Shown piece by piece: positions 28,430 through 37,270 of a DNA stretch of 64,000 bases. The translations under genes and the position numbers were made by a program. Numbering within the stretch: the stretch's first letter is position 1; every line of letters starts with the position of its first letter. The stretch is taken from NCBI RefSeq assembly GCF_003050745.1, contig NZ_QAOF01000005.1, positions 62,001-126,000 on the forward strand, in the 5' to 3' direction. The notes beneath the pieces are model-generated. The model saw nothing but the letters and a program-made list of their open reading frames with translations. It did no database searches and had not been told where the DNA came from. This DNA comes from Sphingomonas sp. PP-CE-3G-477. Lineage in GTDB: Bacteria > Pseudomonadota > Alphaproteobacteria > Sphingomonadales > Sphingomonadaceae.

Positions 28430-30156
28430 TCTGGTGGGCGTCCCAACCCAGCCGTGCCCGAAGCGAACGTCGTGCAATAGCGGATCTCCAGGAGCGGTCG
28501 GACTGGCTCCGCGACGTCACCTGGCGGCTGACGCCCCAGGCGCGCCTTTGCGCCGACTTCGACCTGGTTCGGCTCGGTGAGGCCGTTCCACTGACCCTGA
28601 CCTATCCCGGCTTTTTTCCCGATATGCCGCCCCAGATAACGCCGCGCGACGGAGCGAGACTGACCGGCCACCAGTGGGGCGCGGGAGGCGAGCTCTGCCT
28701 GGAGTACAGACCCGACAACTGGGATCCCTCGGTCACCGGGGCCATGATGATGGAGAGCGCTTACCGGCTTTTGACCGGCGAGCGGCCAGCGCCAGGCGAA
28801 TACGCCAGCGTCGCGAGCGCTCACCGCATGACTGTCGGCCAGAACACGCGCGGCTCGTCGAACAGGCTTCTGGTCCCGGCGGATCTTGCCGCGATGATCG
28901 CGCAGCTGGCCCTTCATCAGCCGGTCGAGTTCGAGGCAGCCGAACACCTGGCGACCGGTCACTGGCTCGCCTTCCCGCGGCGGCTTGGATCTGCCGAATT
29001 GCCGATCTGGACCGGGGCTGAGATCTTTCCCGACCTCACCAAGAGGAAGGGCTTCGCCGTAAGGCTAGTCGCCGCTCTCGGCGGCAGGGTCCTTCCCACG
29101 TTCGAGTTCTTCGATGCGGTTGTCCGTAGCACGGAGCGCGAGGATCTCATCGCCAGGCTCGACTCGGCGACTGAGGAGTTCACCATGCTGGTTGAGTGTG
29201 ACGGAGCGATATTCATGATGTCGCTCGCGCCCGGCACCGGCAAACGTTACGTGTTCGACTATGCCAGCGTTGCCTTGCCCGAGGACGCGCCGAGGTTGCC
29301 CGCCGAATACGGTCGGCTCGCAAGGGCGTCGGTCGCGATCGTCGGTTGCGGGTCGGTCGGCTCGAAGGTGGGGGCCTCGCTTGCGAGGGCCGGGGTCGGC
29401 CGCTTCGTTCTCGTGGACGGCGATCTCGTCTTCCCTGGCAACGTCGTGCGCAATGATCTCGACTGGCGCGCGGTCGGCCTGAACAAGCCCGATGCGGTCT
29501 CCCAACGCATTAAAAGCATCCTGCCATCGGCCATGGTGAGCAGGCGTCGGCTGCTGCTCGGCGGCCAGGAGAGTTCGGCGTCGACGGAGTCGGCTCTCGA
29601 GGAGATCGGCGGGTGCGACATCATCGTCGACGCGACTGCCGATCCGCAGGTCTACAACCTGTGCGCCGCGATCGCACGCGACGAGCGCAGGCCCATCGTA
29701 TGGGGCGAGGTCTTCGCAGGAGGGATCGGTGCGCTCGTCGGGCGGCTGCGGCCCGACGTGGAGCCGGTCCCGCACCAGGCCCGCCGGCAGATTCTGGACT
29801 GGTGCGCGTCATGCGGGGTCGAGGTGCCGCAGGGGCGGGCAAACCAGTATGGACTGGATCTCGGAGAGGACCTCCCGCCGCTGATCGCCGACGATGCCGA
29901 GGTGTCCCTTCTCGCCGACCACATGTCGAGGTTCGTCCTTGATACGCTCTCCAGAAGCGAGACCATCTTCCCGCACCCCGCCTACGCGATCGGCTTCCGC
30001 AAGGGGTGGATTTTCGAAGCACCTTTCGACACCTGGCCGATCTCGCTATCGCTCGAGGAGGCGTGGGGGCCGCAGCAGGACGAGGGTCTGGAGGACGAGC
30101 TGCGGGCGTTCACGGCCGAGTTCTTCCCCGCATCCCCGGAAGGGCCTGCCGAGTGA
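28426..30156 (+). CDS. cap2: Cap2, E2-E1 fusion of type II CBASS
   Basis: A bacterial ubiquitin-type conjugation enzyme that primes the CD-NTase by attaching its C-terminus to targets. The 576-residue product has an E2-like N-terminal domain with Cys91 in GELCLEYRPDNW. The E1/ThiF adenylation domain begins with ASVAIVGCGSVGSKVG near residue 300, followed by FVLVDGDLVFPGN. A candidate E1 catalytic Cys sits in DWCASCGVEV near residue 460. ATG 28426 overlaps the CD-NTase stop by four bases (ATGA), so an open frame further upstream is ignored. The next gene, Cap3, overlaps its stop in turn. Confidence 0.92.
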   Translation: MIWWASQPSRARSERRAIADLQERSDWLRDVTWRLTPQARLCADFDLVRLGEAVPLTLTYPGFFPDMPPQITPRDGARLTGHQWGAGGELCLEYRPDNWDPSVTGAMMMESAYRLLTGERPAPGEYASVASAHRMTVGQNTRGSSNRLLVPADLAAMIAQLALHQPVEFEAAEHLATGHWLAFPRRLGSAELPIWTGAEIFPDLTKRKGFAVRLVAALGGRVLPTFEFFDAVVRSTEREDLIARLDSATEEFTMLVECDGAIFMMSLAPGTGKRYVFDYASVALPEDAPRLPAEYGRLARASVAIVGCGSVGSKVGASLARAGVGRFVLVDGDLVFPGNVVRNDLDWRAVGLNKPDAVSQRIKSILPSAMVSRRRLLLGGQESSASTESALEEIGGCDIIVDATADPQVYNLCAAIARDERRPIVWGEVFAGGIGALVGRLRPDVEPVPHQARRQILDWCASCGVEVPQGRANQYGLDLGEDLPPLIADDAEVSLLADHMSRFVLDTLSRSETIFPHPAYAIGFRKGWIFEAPFDTWPISLSLEEAWGPQQDEGLEDELRAFTAEFFPASPEGPAE

Positions 30157-30647
30157 ACCTGCTGGTGCCCAGGGACGTGCGCGTCCGTCTAAACAACACC
30201 GTGAGGGCCGCGGGACGGCTGGAGATCGGCGGGGTGCTCATGGCGGAACAGCTTGCGCCCGGCCGATTTTCGCTCGTCGACTTCACGGTCGATGCCGAGA
30301 AGGGCGGCGCTGCGCATTTCGTGCGGTCCGTGGATCATCATCGGGAAGCCTTGGCCGCGTTCTTCGATCGGACCGGGTCGGATTTCGCGCGCTTCAACTA
30401 TCTCGGGGAGTGGCACTCCCATCCCAACCACCCGCCGGTGCCGAGCACGGAGGACTTGCGATCCATGCAGGGGCTGGTCGGCGGCGAACGGGACATACCA
30501 TTCGCGCTGCTTCTCATCGTTCGGGCAAGCTGGCGACGGCTTCTGCTAAGCGCCACCTTGTTCCAGCAGGGGGCGGCGCCGGCACCCGTCGTGGTCGAGA
30601 TGGACAGCCGCGAAGAACAAGAGACCGCGCGCCTCGGGAGGAGCTAG
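30153..30647 (+). CDS. cap3: Cap3, JAMM/Mov34-type deconjugating peptidase of type II CBASS
   Basis: A 164-residue zinc isopeptidase that reverses Cap2 conjugation. The JAMM motif is complete: catalytic E24 in LEIGGVLM, H88 and H90 in EWHSHPNH, and D101 in PVPSTED (H-x-H then ten residues to Asp). The GTG start at 30153 overlaps the cap2 stop (GTGA). An upstream in-frame extension lies inside cap2 and is rejected. Confidence 0.92.
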   Translation: MNLLVPRDVRVRLNNTVRAAGRLEIGGVLMAEQLAPGRFSLVDFTVDAEKGGAAHFVRSVDHHREALAAFFDRTGSDFARFNYLGEWHSHPNHPPVPSTEDLRSMQGLVGGERDIPFALLLIVRASWRRLLLSATLFQQGAAPAPVVVEMDSREEQETARLGRS

Positions 30648-30648
30648 A

Positions 30649-31797
30649 ATGTCCAAGTCGAGCATACCGCAGAGGATCCAGTCTGCCGTCTGGGCTCGGG
30701 CGGGAGGACGCTGCGAATACCGCGGCTGCAACGTCGATCTCGTCGGCGACCTGATCGCCGGCAAGGACGGCGGCCTCTTCGGCTTCATCGCCCACATCGT
30801 AGCCGACAGCGTCAAGGGCCCGAGGGGGGACGAGCGGCGGTCGCCGGAGCTGGCCGCGGACCTCGGCAACTTGATGCTCCTATGCCATCGCCACCACAAG
30901 CTGGTGGACGTCGACGAGGTCGCGAGCCATCCTGAGGAAGTGCTGCTCGCGATGAAGGAGGAGCATGAGACCCGGATCGCCACGAACACCGGCATCAGCG
31001 CGGAGTATGCCTCACACGTGCTTCGCTTCGGCGCTACGATCGGCCCCAACGAGGCGCTGCTGTCGACCCAGGCCATCTTCGCCGCGATGCCGCCGCAGCG
31101 TCATCCGGCGACGCGGCAGACGATCGACCTGGAGCTGCTGAACCAGGTCTTCCGGGATGACGAGGCCGAATATTGGGCGATCCAGAAGCGTAACCTCGAC
31201 CAGCTCTTCCGCGAGAAGGTCCAGGGCCGGATCGAGCGGCAGGAGATCAAGCACCTCAGCGTCTTTGCGCTGGCACCTCAGCCACTGCTGATCGAGCTCG
31301 GTCGCCTCATCTACGACATTGTGCCGACCACGGTCCACCAGCGTCACCGCGAGCCGGAGACCTGGAACTGGCAGCGTGATCGCCCGCCACTCGATTTTGT
31401 AGTGTCTCGTCCTCCTGAGAACGCAAGCGGACCAATTGCTCTTAAGATCGCGGTCAGCGGCGTCGTGAACGACGATCGGATCGTCGCCATCCTCGGCGAG
31501 GACGCCGCAATCTGGTCCATCACGATCGCGGATCCCGGCAACGACGTGGTTCGCCGACCTGAGGACCTGTCGGCCTTTCGGCGCACGCTGCGGGCGGTGT
31601 ATGGCGAACTGCAAGCCCGCTACGGCGAGAGCACGCTCCTCCATCTCTTTCCTGCCATGCCCGCTTCGTTGGCGGTCGAGACGGGGCGGGTCTGGATGCC
31701 GAAGGTGAACCTGGCGATGAAGATCTACGACCACGTTCGGAATGTCGGGTTCGTCCCCACTTTTACGATCGGCGCGCCGAAAAGGACCGACGACTGA
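30649..31797 (+). CDS. cap5: Cap5, HNH-SAVED effector nuclease of type II CBASS
   Basis: The DNA-cutting effector. The N-terminal half is an HNH nuclease with zinc Cys in CEYRGC (C22, C27), the catalytic His of FIAHIVADS and [14 protein letters not shown]. The C-terminal half (about 170-382) is a SAVED domain, which binds the cyclic nucleotide; typical features are [17 protein letters not shown] near its start and [19 protein letters not shown] near its end. When the messenger binds, Cap5 oligomers degrade DNA and the infected cell dies. ATG 30649 is one base after the cap3 stop. Length (382) is normal. Confidence 0.92.
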   Translation: MSKSSIPQRIQSAVWARAGGRCEYRGCNVDLVGDLIAGKDGGLFGFIAHIVADSVKGPRGDERRSPELAADLGNLMLLCHRHHKLVDVDEVASHPEEVLLAMKEEHETRIATNTGISAEYASHVLRFGATIGPNEALLSTQAIFAAMPPQRHPATRQTIDLELLNQVFRDDEAEYWAIQKRNLDQLFREKVQGRIERQEIKHLSVFALAPQPLLIELGRLIYDIVPTTVHQRHREPETWNWQRDRPPLDFVVSRPPENASGPIALKIAVSGVVNDDRIVAILGEDAAIWSITIADPGNDVVRRPEDLSAFRRTLRAVYGELQARYGESTLLHLFPAMPASLAVETGRVWMPKVNLAMKIYDHVRNVGFVPTFTIGAPKRTDD

Positions 31798-32106
31798 AGC
31801 TGTGGCTGCTCCGCTTGGTTCGCGACCTCCGTTTCAGCTGCTGCCCCGCGGCGCGCTGAGCGGGTCTGCTAGTTCAGCAGCCGGTTCTCCCGCAAGGGTC
31901 GGGCGCCTATATCGACAGAACGACCGCAGGGTGTCGCGATCTGAAGGAACGTCCGGTTCCGGATCACAATAGCAATCCGTGAGCGAGCGCTTTGGGTCTG
32001 TCGGAGCGTTTAGCTTCACGTGAGGTGCTGTACGGTTCCTAGCTATTGCCCTCGGGCTCAAACAAGGCGACGTTCGGGAACGACGACGGTAAGGTAAGGG
32101 GCAACA
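31798..32106. other. gap after the CBASS operon, no supported gene
   Basis: About 310 bases between cap5 and the SLATT gene. GC falls towards 32,000. No terminator with a T-run, no frame with family likeness. It presumably carries the cap5 transcript end and the SLATT promoter. Confidence 0.6.
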
Positions 32107-32811
32107 GTGACCGACGCGCGGAACTCGACAGACGGCAGCAACGATGCGCTAGGATTTGCTCCCGAGCAAATTGACGACCTGATGAGCAACATGCGTAGTA
32201 CGGCAGGATCGCGATTCGCGGCGGCAAAGCGGCTGGAACACCGGGATCGATCGCTCACTCGGCTCACGGCATTTGCATCAGGATATATAATCATCCTGAC
32301 TGTTCTTCCGTACATTCTGAAGACCGAAACCGATCTGACAGATAAAATTAATCTAGCGACGATTGCTATCGCTGTCGTGATTCTTGTGTCATCCTTGCTG
32401 CAATACTCCAGTGGAGACGTATTACGGGCAGAGCAATTTCACAGGTCAGCCCTTGAGCTTAAAGAGCTTCGACGAGAAATAAAAGCTCGCCGCAGTACAA
32501 TGAGCGCTAATGAGTTCCTCACTGACTCTGCTAAGTATAGCAGAATTCTTGAAAAATACGCGGTGAATCATGATGATATCGACTACCTGCGTTACCAGCT
32601 GGAGAACGCGAAGGATTTTGGGGTAGACGATTGGAAAGCCCGGATCGGTTGGTTGCAGCTAAAAATTGCAAATAGTCGACCAGCCACTGCGTTACTCGCT
32701 GTGACTGCGCTGTGTCTTGCACTTGGTTTCTATGGGTTGACACAAAGCGCCAAGAGTACCGCCGCCGGGTCGGCCGTACTCTGCAACAACTGTGTAATTA
32801 AACCCAGCTAA
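32107..32811 (+). CDS. SLATT-domain membrane protein (probable defence effector)
   Basis: A 234-residue protein with two close transmembrane segments at about residues 53-72 and 77-96 (LTAFASGYIIILTVLPYIL; INLATIAIAVVILVSSLLQ) followed by a cytoplasmic helical part with FHRSALELKELRREIKARR and YSRILEKYAVNHDDIDY, then a third segment near 195-215. This is the layout of SLATT proteins, 2TM effectors found with SMODS nucleotidyltransferases, SLOG proteins or reverse transcriptases. No such partner adjoins except the CBASS genes. Its GC content is visibly lower than its neighbours. GTG start at 32107. Confidence 0.72.
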   Translation: MTDARNSTDGSNDALGFAPEQIDDLMSNMRSTAGSRFAAAKRLEHRDRSLTRLTAFASGYIIILTVLPYILKTETDLTDKINLATIAIAVVILVSSLLQYSSGDVLRAEQFHRSALELKELRREIKARRSTMSANEFLTDSAKYSRILEKYAVNHDDIDYLRYQLENAKDFGVDDWKARIGWLQLKIANSRPATALLAVTALCLALGFYGLTQSAKSTAAGSAVLCNNCVIKPS

Positions 32812-33359
32812 ACTTGGTAGGCTAGATGAGATTTTTGTAGGCGCGGAACCAGGTGCAGAATGTTGGCTATGGCACGGAGATGAACGGGCGACCGAAGTTG
32901 GGTAGCGTTCAAGCCGCGGTGAACGTCCGGTACTGGGTCACGGAGGCGCGGCAGCTGGCGACCAACTCACGCCGTTCCTCAGCAAAGGGGTAAATGGCGG
33001 CTTCTCTCAAAACCTGCCACTCACCCTACGCGAACACGATGTTCGGCTTCGCGACCCCTCCAAGCCATCCCCCTGTTGAGTGAGAGGCGATTGACCTGCC
33101 ATGTCGGAAAACACCCGTTTGTCGTGCATCCAGGATGGCGACAGGGTTTTCCGCCGTAATCGATGCCTTCAGGGACAAAGGCGTCGTCCCGGCACGGTCT
33201 GCTGAACAACAGCTACTGCCAGATCCGGCCGCTCGTGGGCGATGTCCCGTCCTACTATGGCGCAAATCTGGTGGAGTGCGGTCAGACAGGTTTCAGCAAG
33301 GAGATGGCGATCGCGGGCGGTCCCACAAAGGATGGCGTTTTGAGAATGCCGATGCGTAC
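32812..33359. other. gene-poor stretch with degenerate sequence
   Basis: Nothing here resembles a protein family. Overlapping short frames are open on both strands but share no codon pattern. It holds the imperfect palindrome at 33,102-33,155. It probably marks the seam between the defence genes and the detoxification region. Confidence 0.6.
33102..33155. repeat. imperfect palindrome, copy 1 of two
   Basis: Arms TGTCGGAAAACACCCGTTTG TCG and CGACAGGGTTTTCCGCC face each other across a short centre. A gap-free second copy with conserved arms lies at 59,572-59,625 in the same orientation. It could be an end or footprint of a mobile element or a dispersed palindrome. Confidence 0.6.
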
Positions 33360-34237
33360 CTACCGCCGCTGCAACCCGATCACGTCCAACAGCGCATCCG
33401 CGGCTTTCGTGCGATAGCGTTCCTTATGCCGCAGCCCGAAGAAGGGGCGAGGAGCGAATGTGATCGGTGCGACGTGCAACAGACCTGCCTTGATGGCCGG
33501 GTCGACCACCAGCGCCGACAGGACAGCAACGTCCACCCCAGCCTCCACGGCCGTTCGGACGCTTTCATTAGACGGCATCGTCAGCGCCACGTCGAGGGCA
33601 GCCGGATCGACCCCCAAGCCGCGCAACTCGCTATTCAACGTCGATCGCGTGCCTGATCCAGGCTCCCGTTGCACCCAGCGCGCTCGTCGCAGCCATGTCG
33701 CGTCGATGTCGATGTCGGCGAAAGGTTGTGCTCCGACGAGCAACAGCTGGTCTTCGCCGATCGGCCAATGCGCCAACGCTGGATCTTCGATCTCGCCCTC
33801 GACAATACCCAGATCGGCCTTGCCGTCATTGACGTGTACCGCGGCCTGCCCGGTGTTGCCGATCGACAGTTCGATACTGATCGCCGGATAGCGCTCATGG
33901 AAAGTTGAAAGGATGGGCGGCAACCAGCAGACGGCGATGGTCTGGCTGGCGACGAGGCGCAGCGTGCCCCGCTTCAGTCCGCCAAGCTCCTCCAGCACCG
34001 TCTCGGCCGCGTCGGCCCGCGCAAGAACTCCGCGAGCCTCGGTCAGGAACAGCCGTCCGGCCTCTGTCAGAGCGATGCCGCGCCCGACGCGGTGGAAGAG
34101 CTTGGTTGCGTGTCGCTCCTCAAGCGAGGCGATGGCTGCGGAAGCCTCTGACTGCGTGACGTTTAAGGCCGCGCCGCGACGGTCATATGCTTGCGCTCGG
34201 CCACGCCGACGAAGATGCGCAGTTGCTCCAGTGTCAC
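33360..34237 (-). pseudogene. LysR-family regulator with a frameshift in its DNA-binding domain
   Basis: The frame ending at 33360 matches the intact LysR at 54.3-55.1 kb for most of its length (ALNVTQSEASAAIASLEERH, FHRVGRGIALTEAGRLFL, LRLVASQTIAVCWLP, FFGLRHKERYRTKAADAL). The N-terminus (GTG 34237; VTLEQLRIFVGVAERKHMTV) is in another frame that hits TAA. The two can be joined by one missing base near 34,168-34,178. The helix-turn-helix is therefore broken unless the change is a sequencing error. It is divergent from yeiH, which it would have controlled. Confidence 0.82.
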
Positions 34238-34256
34238 ACCGCACCTGATATAGAAA

Positions 34257-34277
34257 CCGATCACGATTGACGATCGG
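34257..34277. promoter_or_regulatory. possible LysR operator between lysR and yeiH
   Basis: CCGATC-N9-GATCGG dyad in the 110-base gap between the broken lysR start and yeiH. Its position fits a shared control region. The sequence differs from the ATTATG-N11-CATAAT box near the second LysR, so this is tentative. Confidence 0.4.
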
Positions 34278-34347
34278 AATGACAACAAGGCTAAGTTGGA
34301 GCGATCGGTAGGCAGGGTTTAGATCGTGCGACGGAAGGAACACCGCC

Positions 34348-35439
34348 GTGGCCAGTTTTGCCTATCCCGATCGTATATTCCCGACCGTCCAGACTAGCAG
34401 ATTGCCCGCGCTGCTGCCCGGCGTCGGCCTCTGCCTCGCCGTCACCGGCTCGGCCTACGCGCTGGAGGTGGGCGAGCGCGCACTGGCCGGCAAGGCGTGG
34501 CTGGAGGCGCTGGTGCTCGCCATCCTGATCGGCACCGCCGTGCGCAGCCTGTGGACCCCGGATGAAAGGTGGCACGAAGGCATCGCATTCAGCGCCAAAT
34601 ACTTACTGGAGGTGGCGGTCGTCCTGCTCGGTGCTTCGGTCAGTGCCGCGACCATCTTGGCGGCCGGGCTGCCGCTCCTCGCCGGTATCGCCGGCGTGGT
34701 CGTGAGCGCAATCCTGCTCAGCTTTGGGATCGGCCGATTGCTCGGCTTGCCAACGCGGATGGCGCTGCTGGTGGCTTGCGGCAATTCAATCTGCGGCAAC
34801 TCCGCCATCGCGGCCGTGGCACCGGTAATCGGCGCCGACAGCGACGACGTAGCTGCCTCGATCGCGTTCACGGCGGTACTGGGTGTGGTGGTAGTGCTTG
34901 GCCTGCCACTGCTCGCGATTGCGCTCGGCATGGGCGGGCTCGCCTTCGGGGCGCTCGCCGGGCTCACTGTCTATGCCGTGCCGCAGGTGATCGCAGCCGC
35001 CTCGCCGTTGGGCGCCACCGCCGTGCAGATGGGTACGCTCGTCAAGCTGGTGCGCGTGCTGATGCTCGGGCCGGTGTGCCTTGTTCTGTCGCTGGTGGCG
35101 CCTCGTCTCGCGCCGCAGTCGGTTCCCGAAGGCGAGTTCGTCGCCGGTGCGCCTACGGCCAAGCGGATGGACCTCGCCCACCTCGTGCCCTGGTTCATCA
35201 TCGGCTTCCTCGCACTGGTCGCCTGCCGCTCGCTAGGTCTGGTGCCGACCGTCGCCATCGCGCCGATCGGCCGGAGCGCCACGCTGCTGACCGTCGTTTC
35301 CATGGCGGCGCTCGGGCTCGGCGTGGACGTCCGCACCGTCGCCAAGGCCGGGGGCCGCGTGACCATGGCCGTCGTGTTGTCGTTGCTCGGCTTGGCCGCG
35401 ATCAGCCTGACGCTGCTGGCCGCGCTGCACATCGCATGA
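34348..35439 (+). CDS. yeiH: YeiH-family putative exporter (sulfate/sulfonate-type permease)
   Basis: A 363-residue protein with about ten membrane segments. The family hallmark LVACGNSICGNSAIAAVAPV lies near residue 143-163; a second is GLTVYAVPQVIAAASPLG. YeiH/UPF0324 proteins are often controlled by LysR regulators and co-encoded with sulfur-oxyanion enzymes; export of sulfate or sulfite is inferred. GTG 34348 follows GAAGGAAC. Its stop overlaps the sulfite oxidase start (ATGA). Confidence 0.85.
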   Translation: MASFAYPDRIFPTVQTSRLPALLPGVGLCLAVTGSAYALEVGERALAGKAWLEALVLAILIGTAVRSLWTPDERWHEGIAFSAKYLLEVAVVLLGASVSAATILAAGLPLLAGIAGVVVSAILLSFGIGRLLGLPTRMALLVACGNSICGNSAIAAVAPVIGADSDDVAASIAFTAVLGVVVVLGLPLLAIALGMGGLAFGALAGLTVYAVPQVIAAASPLGATAVQMGTLVKLVRVLMLGPVCLVLSLVAPRLAPQSVPEGEFVAGAPTAKRMDLAHLVPWFIIGFLALVACRSLGLVPTVAIAPIGRSATLLTVVSMAALGLGVDVRTVAKAGGRVTMAVVLSLLGLAAISLTLLAALHIA

Positions 35440-36569
35440 TCGGGCAAGATAGTGAGGATGAGGCCGAGGCCAAACCGATTGTCAGGCGTTACAATAGCAT
35501 GAGCGAGCTGATGATAGAGCGGAACCCCGAGCCCTACAACGCCGAGCCGGTGCCCGGCGCCTTGATCGAGCGGTTTTTGACGCCACAGAACCTGTTCTAT
35601 GTGCGCAGCCATGGGCCCGTGCCGGACCTGCCGGCCGATCACCGGATTGAGGTGGGCGGGATCAGTGTGGGCGAGTGCTCCATCTCGATTGCGGAGTTGA
35701 AGGCGCGCTTTCCGGTCCGGACTGTCACGGCTGTGCTTCAATGCGCCGGCAACCGCCGGACCGATCTCCAACAGGTGGGCAAGACTTCAGGCGATCCATG
35801 GGACATAGGCGCGATCGGCAATGCCGAGTGGACGGGCGTGCGGCTCGCAGACCTGTTGGATGCAGTTGGAGCATCGGACGCGTCCAACCTGTTCGTCTGC
35901 TTCACCGGCGCTGACGAGGTGGATGTGGAAGGCGAGGTGGCACCGTTCGGCGTCTCGATCGCTATGACCAAGGCGCGGGCGCCCGACGTGCTGCTCGCCT
36001 GGGCGATGAACGGCGAACCGCTGGCACCCGAGCACGGTGCGCCGTTGCGTCTGGTCGTGCCAGGCTATGCTGGCGTGCGTAGCGCCAAGTGGCTGACCCG
36101 GATCGAGGTCAAGGACACGCCCTCCGAGGCGCCGATCCAGGCGCACGATTACAAGCTTTTTCCGGCCGACGTGACCAGCGAGACGGCGGACTGGACGCAA
36201 GGGCTGACGATCAACGCCATGCCGCTCAACGCCGCGATCTGCTCGCCTGGTTCGGGCGAGAGCCTGCCCGCGGGCAAGGTCCGGATCGAGGGCTATGCCG
36301 TCGCCTATGAGCGCGGCGTGTCGCGGGTAGAGGTGTCGCTGAACGGCGGTCGAGACTGGCGGCAGGTCGATTTCTCCGACGATCCGGACGGGCAGTGGAG
36401 CTGGCAGCGCTGGTCGCTAGATGCGGAACTGCCCAAGGGGCGCCAGCACCTTGTGGTGCGCGCGTTCGACGATGCGGGCCAGGGTCAGCCCGAACTACCC
36501 GATACGATGTGGAACTTCGCCGGATACCTCTGCACGGCCTGGCACCACGTCCACGTGCTGGTCGAGTGA
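35436..36569 (+). CDS. molybdenum-cofactor sulfite oxidase (cytosolic form)
   Basis: Oxidises sulfite to sulfate. The 377-residue product has the molybdopterin domain with the Mo-ligand Cys in VLQCAGNRRTDL (near residue 105), and a C-terminal Mo-co dimerisation domain (GYAVAYERGVSRVEVSLNGG, then WQRWSLDAELPKG). There is no signal peptide, in contrast to SorA at 52 kb. ATG 35436 overlaps the yeiH stop and is preferred to the downstream MSELM (about 35,500). It forms a three-gene coupled operon with yeiH and mgtC. Confidence 0.87.
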   Translation: MIGQDSEDEAEAKPIVRRYNSMSELMIERNPEPYNAEPVPGALIERFLTPQNLFYVRSHGPVPDLPADHRIEVGGISVGECSISIAELKARFPVRTVTAVLQCAGNRRTDLQQVGKTSGDPWDIGAIGNAEWTGVRLADLLDAVGASDASNLFVCFTGADEVDVEGEVAPFGVSIAMTKARAPDVLLAWAMNGEPLAPEHGAPLRLVVPGYAGVRSAKWLTRIEVKDTPSEAPIQAHDYKLFPADVTSETADWTQGLTINAMPLNAAICSPGSGESLPAGKVRIEGYAVAYERGVSRVEVSLNGGRDWRQVDFSDDPDGQWSWQRWSLDAELPKGRQHLVVRAFDDAGQGQPELPDTMWNFAGYLCTAWHHVHVLVE

Positions 36570-37078
36570 ATCCGCCGCCTTTGTCGGTCGATCTCGCCTT
36601 CTGGGTCGACGCGATCGGCAGGATGATCGTGGCGACGGCGGCCGGCATGACGCTCGGCTGGGAACGGTCACGCGAGAACCGACAGATCATGGGTCTGCGG
36701 ACGCTAGGGCTGGTCGGGCTCGCGAGTTGCATCGCCGTCCAGGCGATCGTCCACAGCGGCTTGCCGAACGTGAACGCCGATGCAGCAGGTCGGGTGATGC
36801 AGGGCATCCTATCCGGCGTCGGCTTCATCGGCGCGGGCGCGGTCCTGCGCGTCGGCAGCGGGCAGGAGGTGCATGGGCTGGCAACGGCGGCGTGCATCTG
36901 GGTGTCAGCGACGCTCGGAGCGGCAGCGGGATTGGCGGTGTGGCCACTGCTTGTGGGCGGTCTGCTGCTGGCGATGCTCGTGCTGTTCGTCGGCGCACCG
37001 CTCGAACGCCGTATCCGCGAACGCGCCCGGCAGACCCCGGCCGAAGCGGACCGGCGGGACGCCGAGCAGAAACCCTGA
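36566..37078 (+). CDS. MgtC/SapB-family membrane protein
   Basis: A 170-residue protein with four to five hydrophobic segments and the MgtC signature: GMTLGWERSRENRQIMGLRT and GILSGVGFIGAGAVLR. MgtC proteins act on Mg2+ homeostasis or ATP synthase; here the gene is joined to a sulfite oxidase, so its task is unclear. The GTG start overlaps the previous stop by four bases. A charged C-terminal tail (RRIRERARQTPAEADRR) is cytosolic by prediction. Confidence 0.82.
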   Translation: MNPPPLSVDLAFWVDAIGRMIVATAAGMTLGWERSRENRQIMGLRTLGLVGLASCIAVQAIVHSGLPNVNADAAGRVMQGILSGVGFIGAGAVLRVGSGQEVHGLATAACIWVSATLGAAAGLAVWPLLVGGLLLAMLVLFVGAPLERRIRERARQTPAEADRRDAEQKP

Positions 37079-37130
37079 ATAATCCTTGGCGCGAAACGGT
37101 GTACCAGTAGTTTTGCAGACGGAGGACTTC

Positions 37131-37256
37131 ATGAGCGATATCGACAAGAAGAAGCCCACCACGCAAGAATCGGCCGAGATTCTGGAGCTGGAGGAGTCGG
37201 TCCGCGCCAAACACAAGGCGAAGGTTGACAACGTCAAGGAAGATGATCGCTTCTGA
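37131..37256 (+). CDS. tiny charged protein, family with the 47.6-kb gene (copy 1)
   Basis: A 41-residue, strongly charged peptide (MSDIDKKKPTTQESAEILEL... ending EDDRF). A good GGAGGA site sits 7 bases before ATG 37131. The segment D-x-K-x-x-P-T-T-Q-E-S/T-A-E is shared with the 50-residue peptide at 47,564, which lies at the far end of the fluoride island. No known family was recognised; function unknown. Confidence 0.7.
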   Translation: MSDIDKKKPTTQESAEILELEESVRAKHKAKVDNVKEDDRF

Positions 37257-37270
37257 GCCGGTTGGCGCCG

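Noticed and set aside
33021..33265. Minus-strand short frames over the palindrome at 33.1 kb, with a counterpart over the one at 59.6 kb (shared TNxCFPT).
   Set aside because: The shared residues come from the repeated DNA itself; no ribosome site, no longer homology.
34569..35435. Upstream extension of the sulfite oxidase frame by 289 codons.
   Set aside because: Shadow of yeiH, Arg-rich; family homology starts after ATG 35436.
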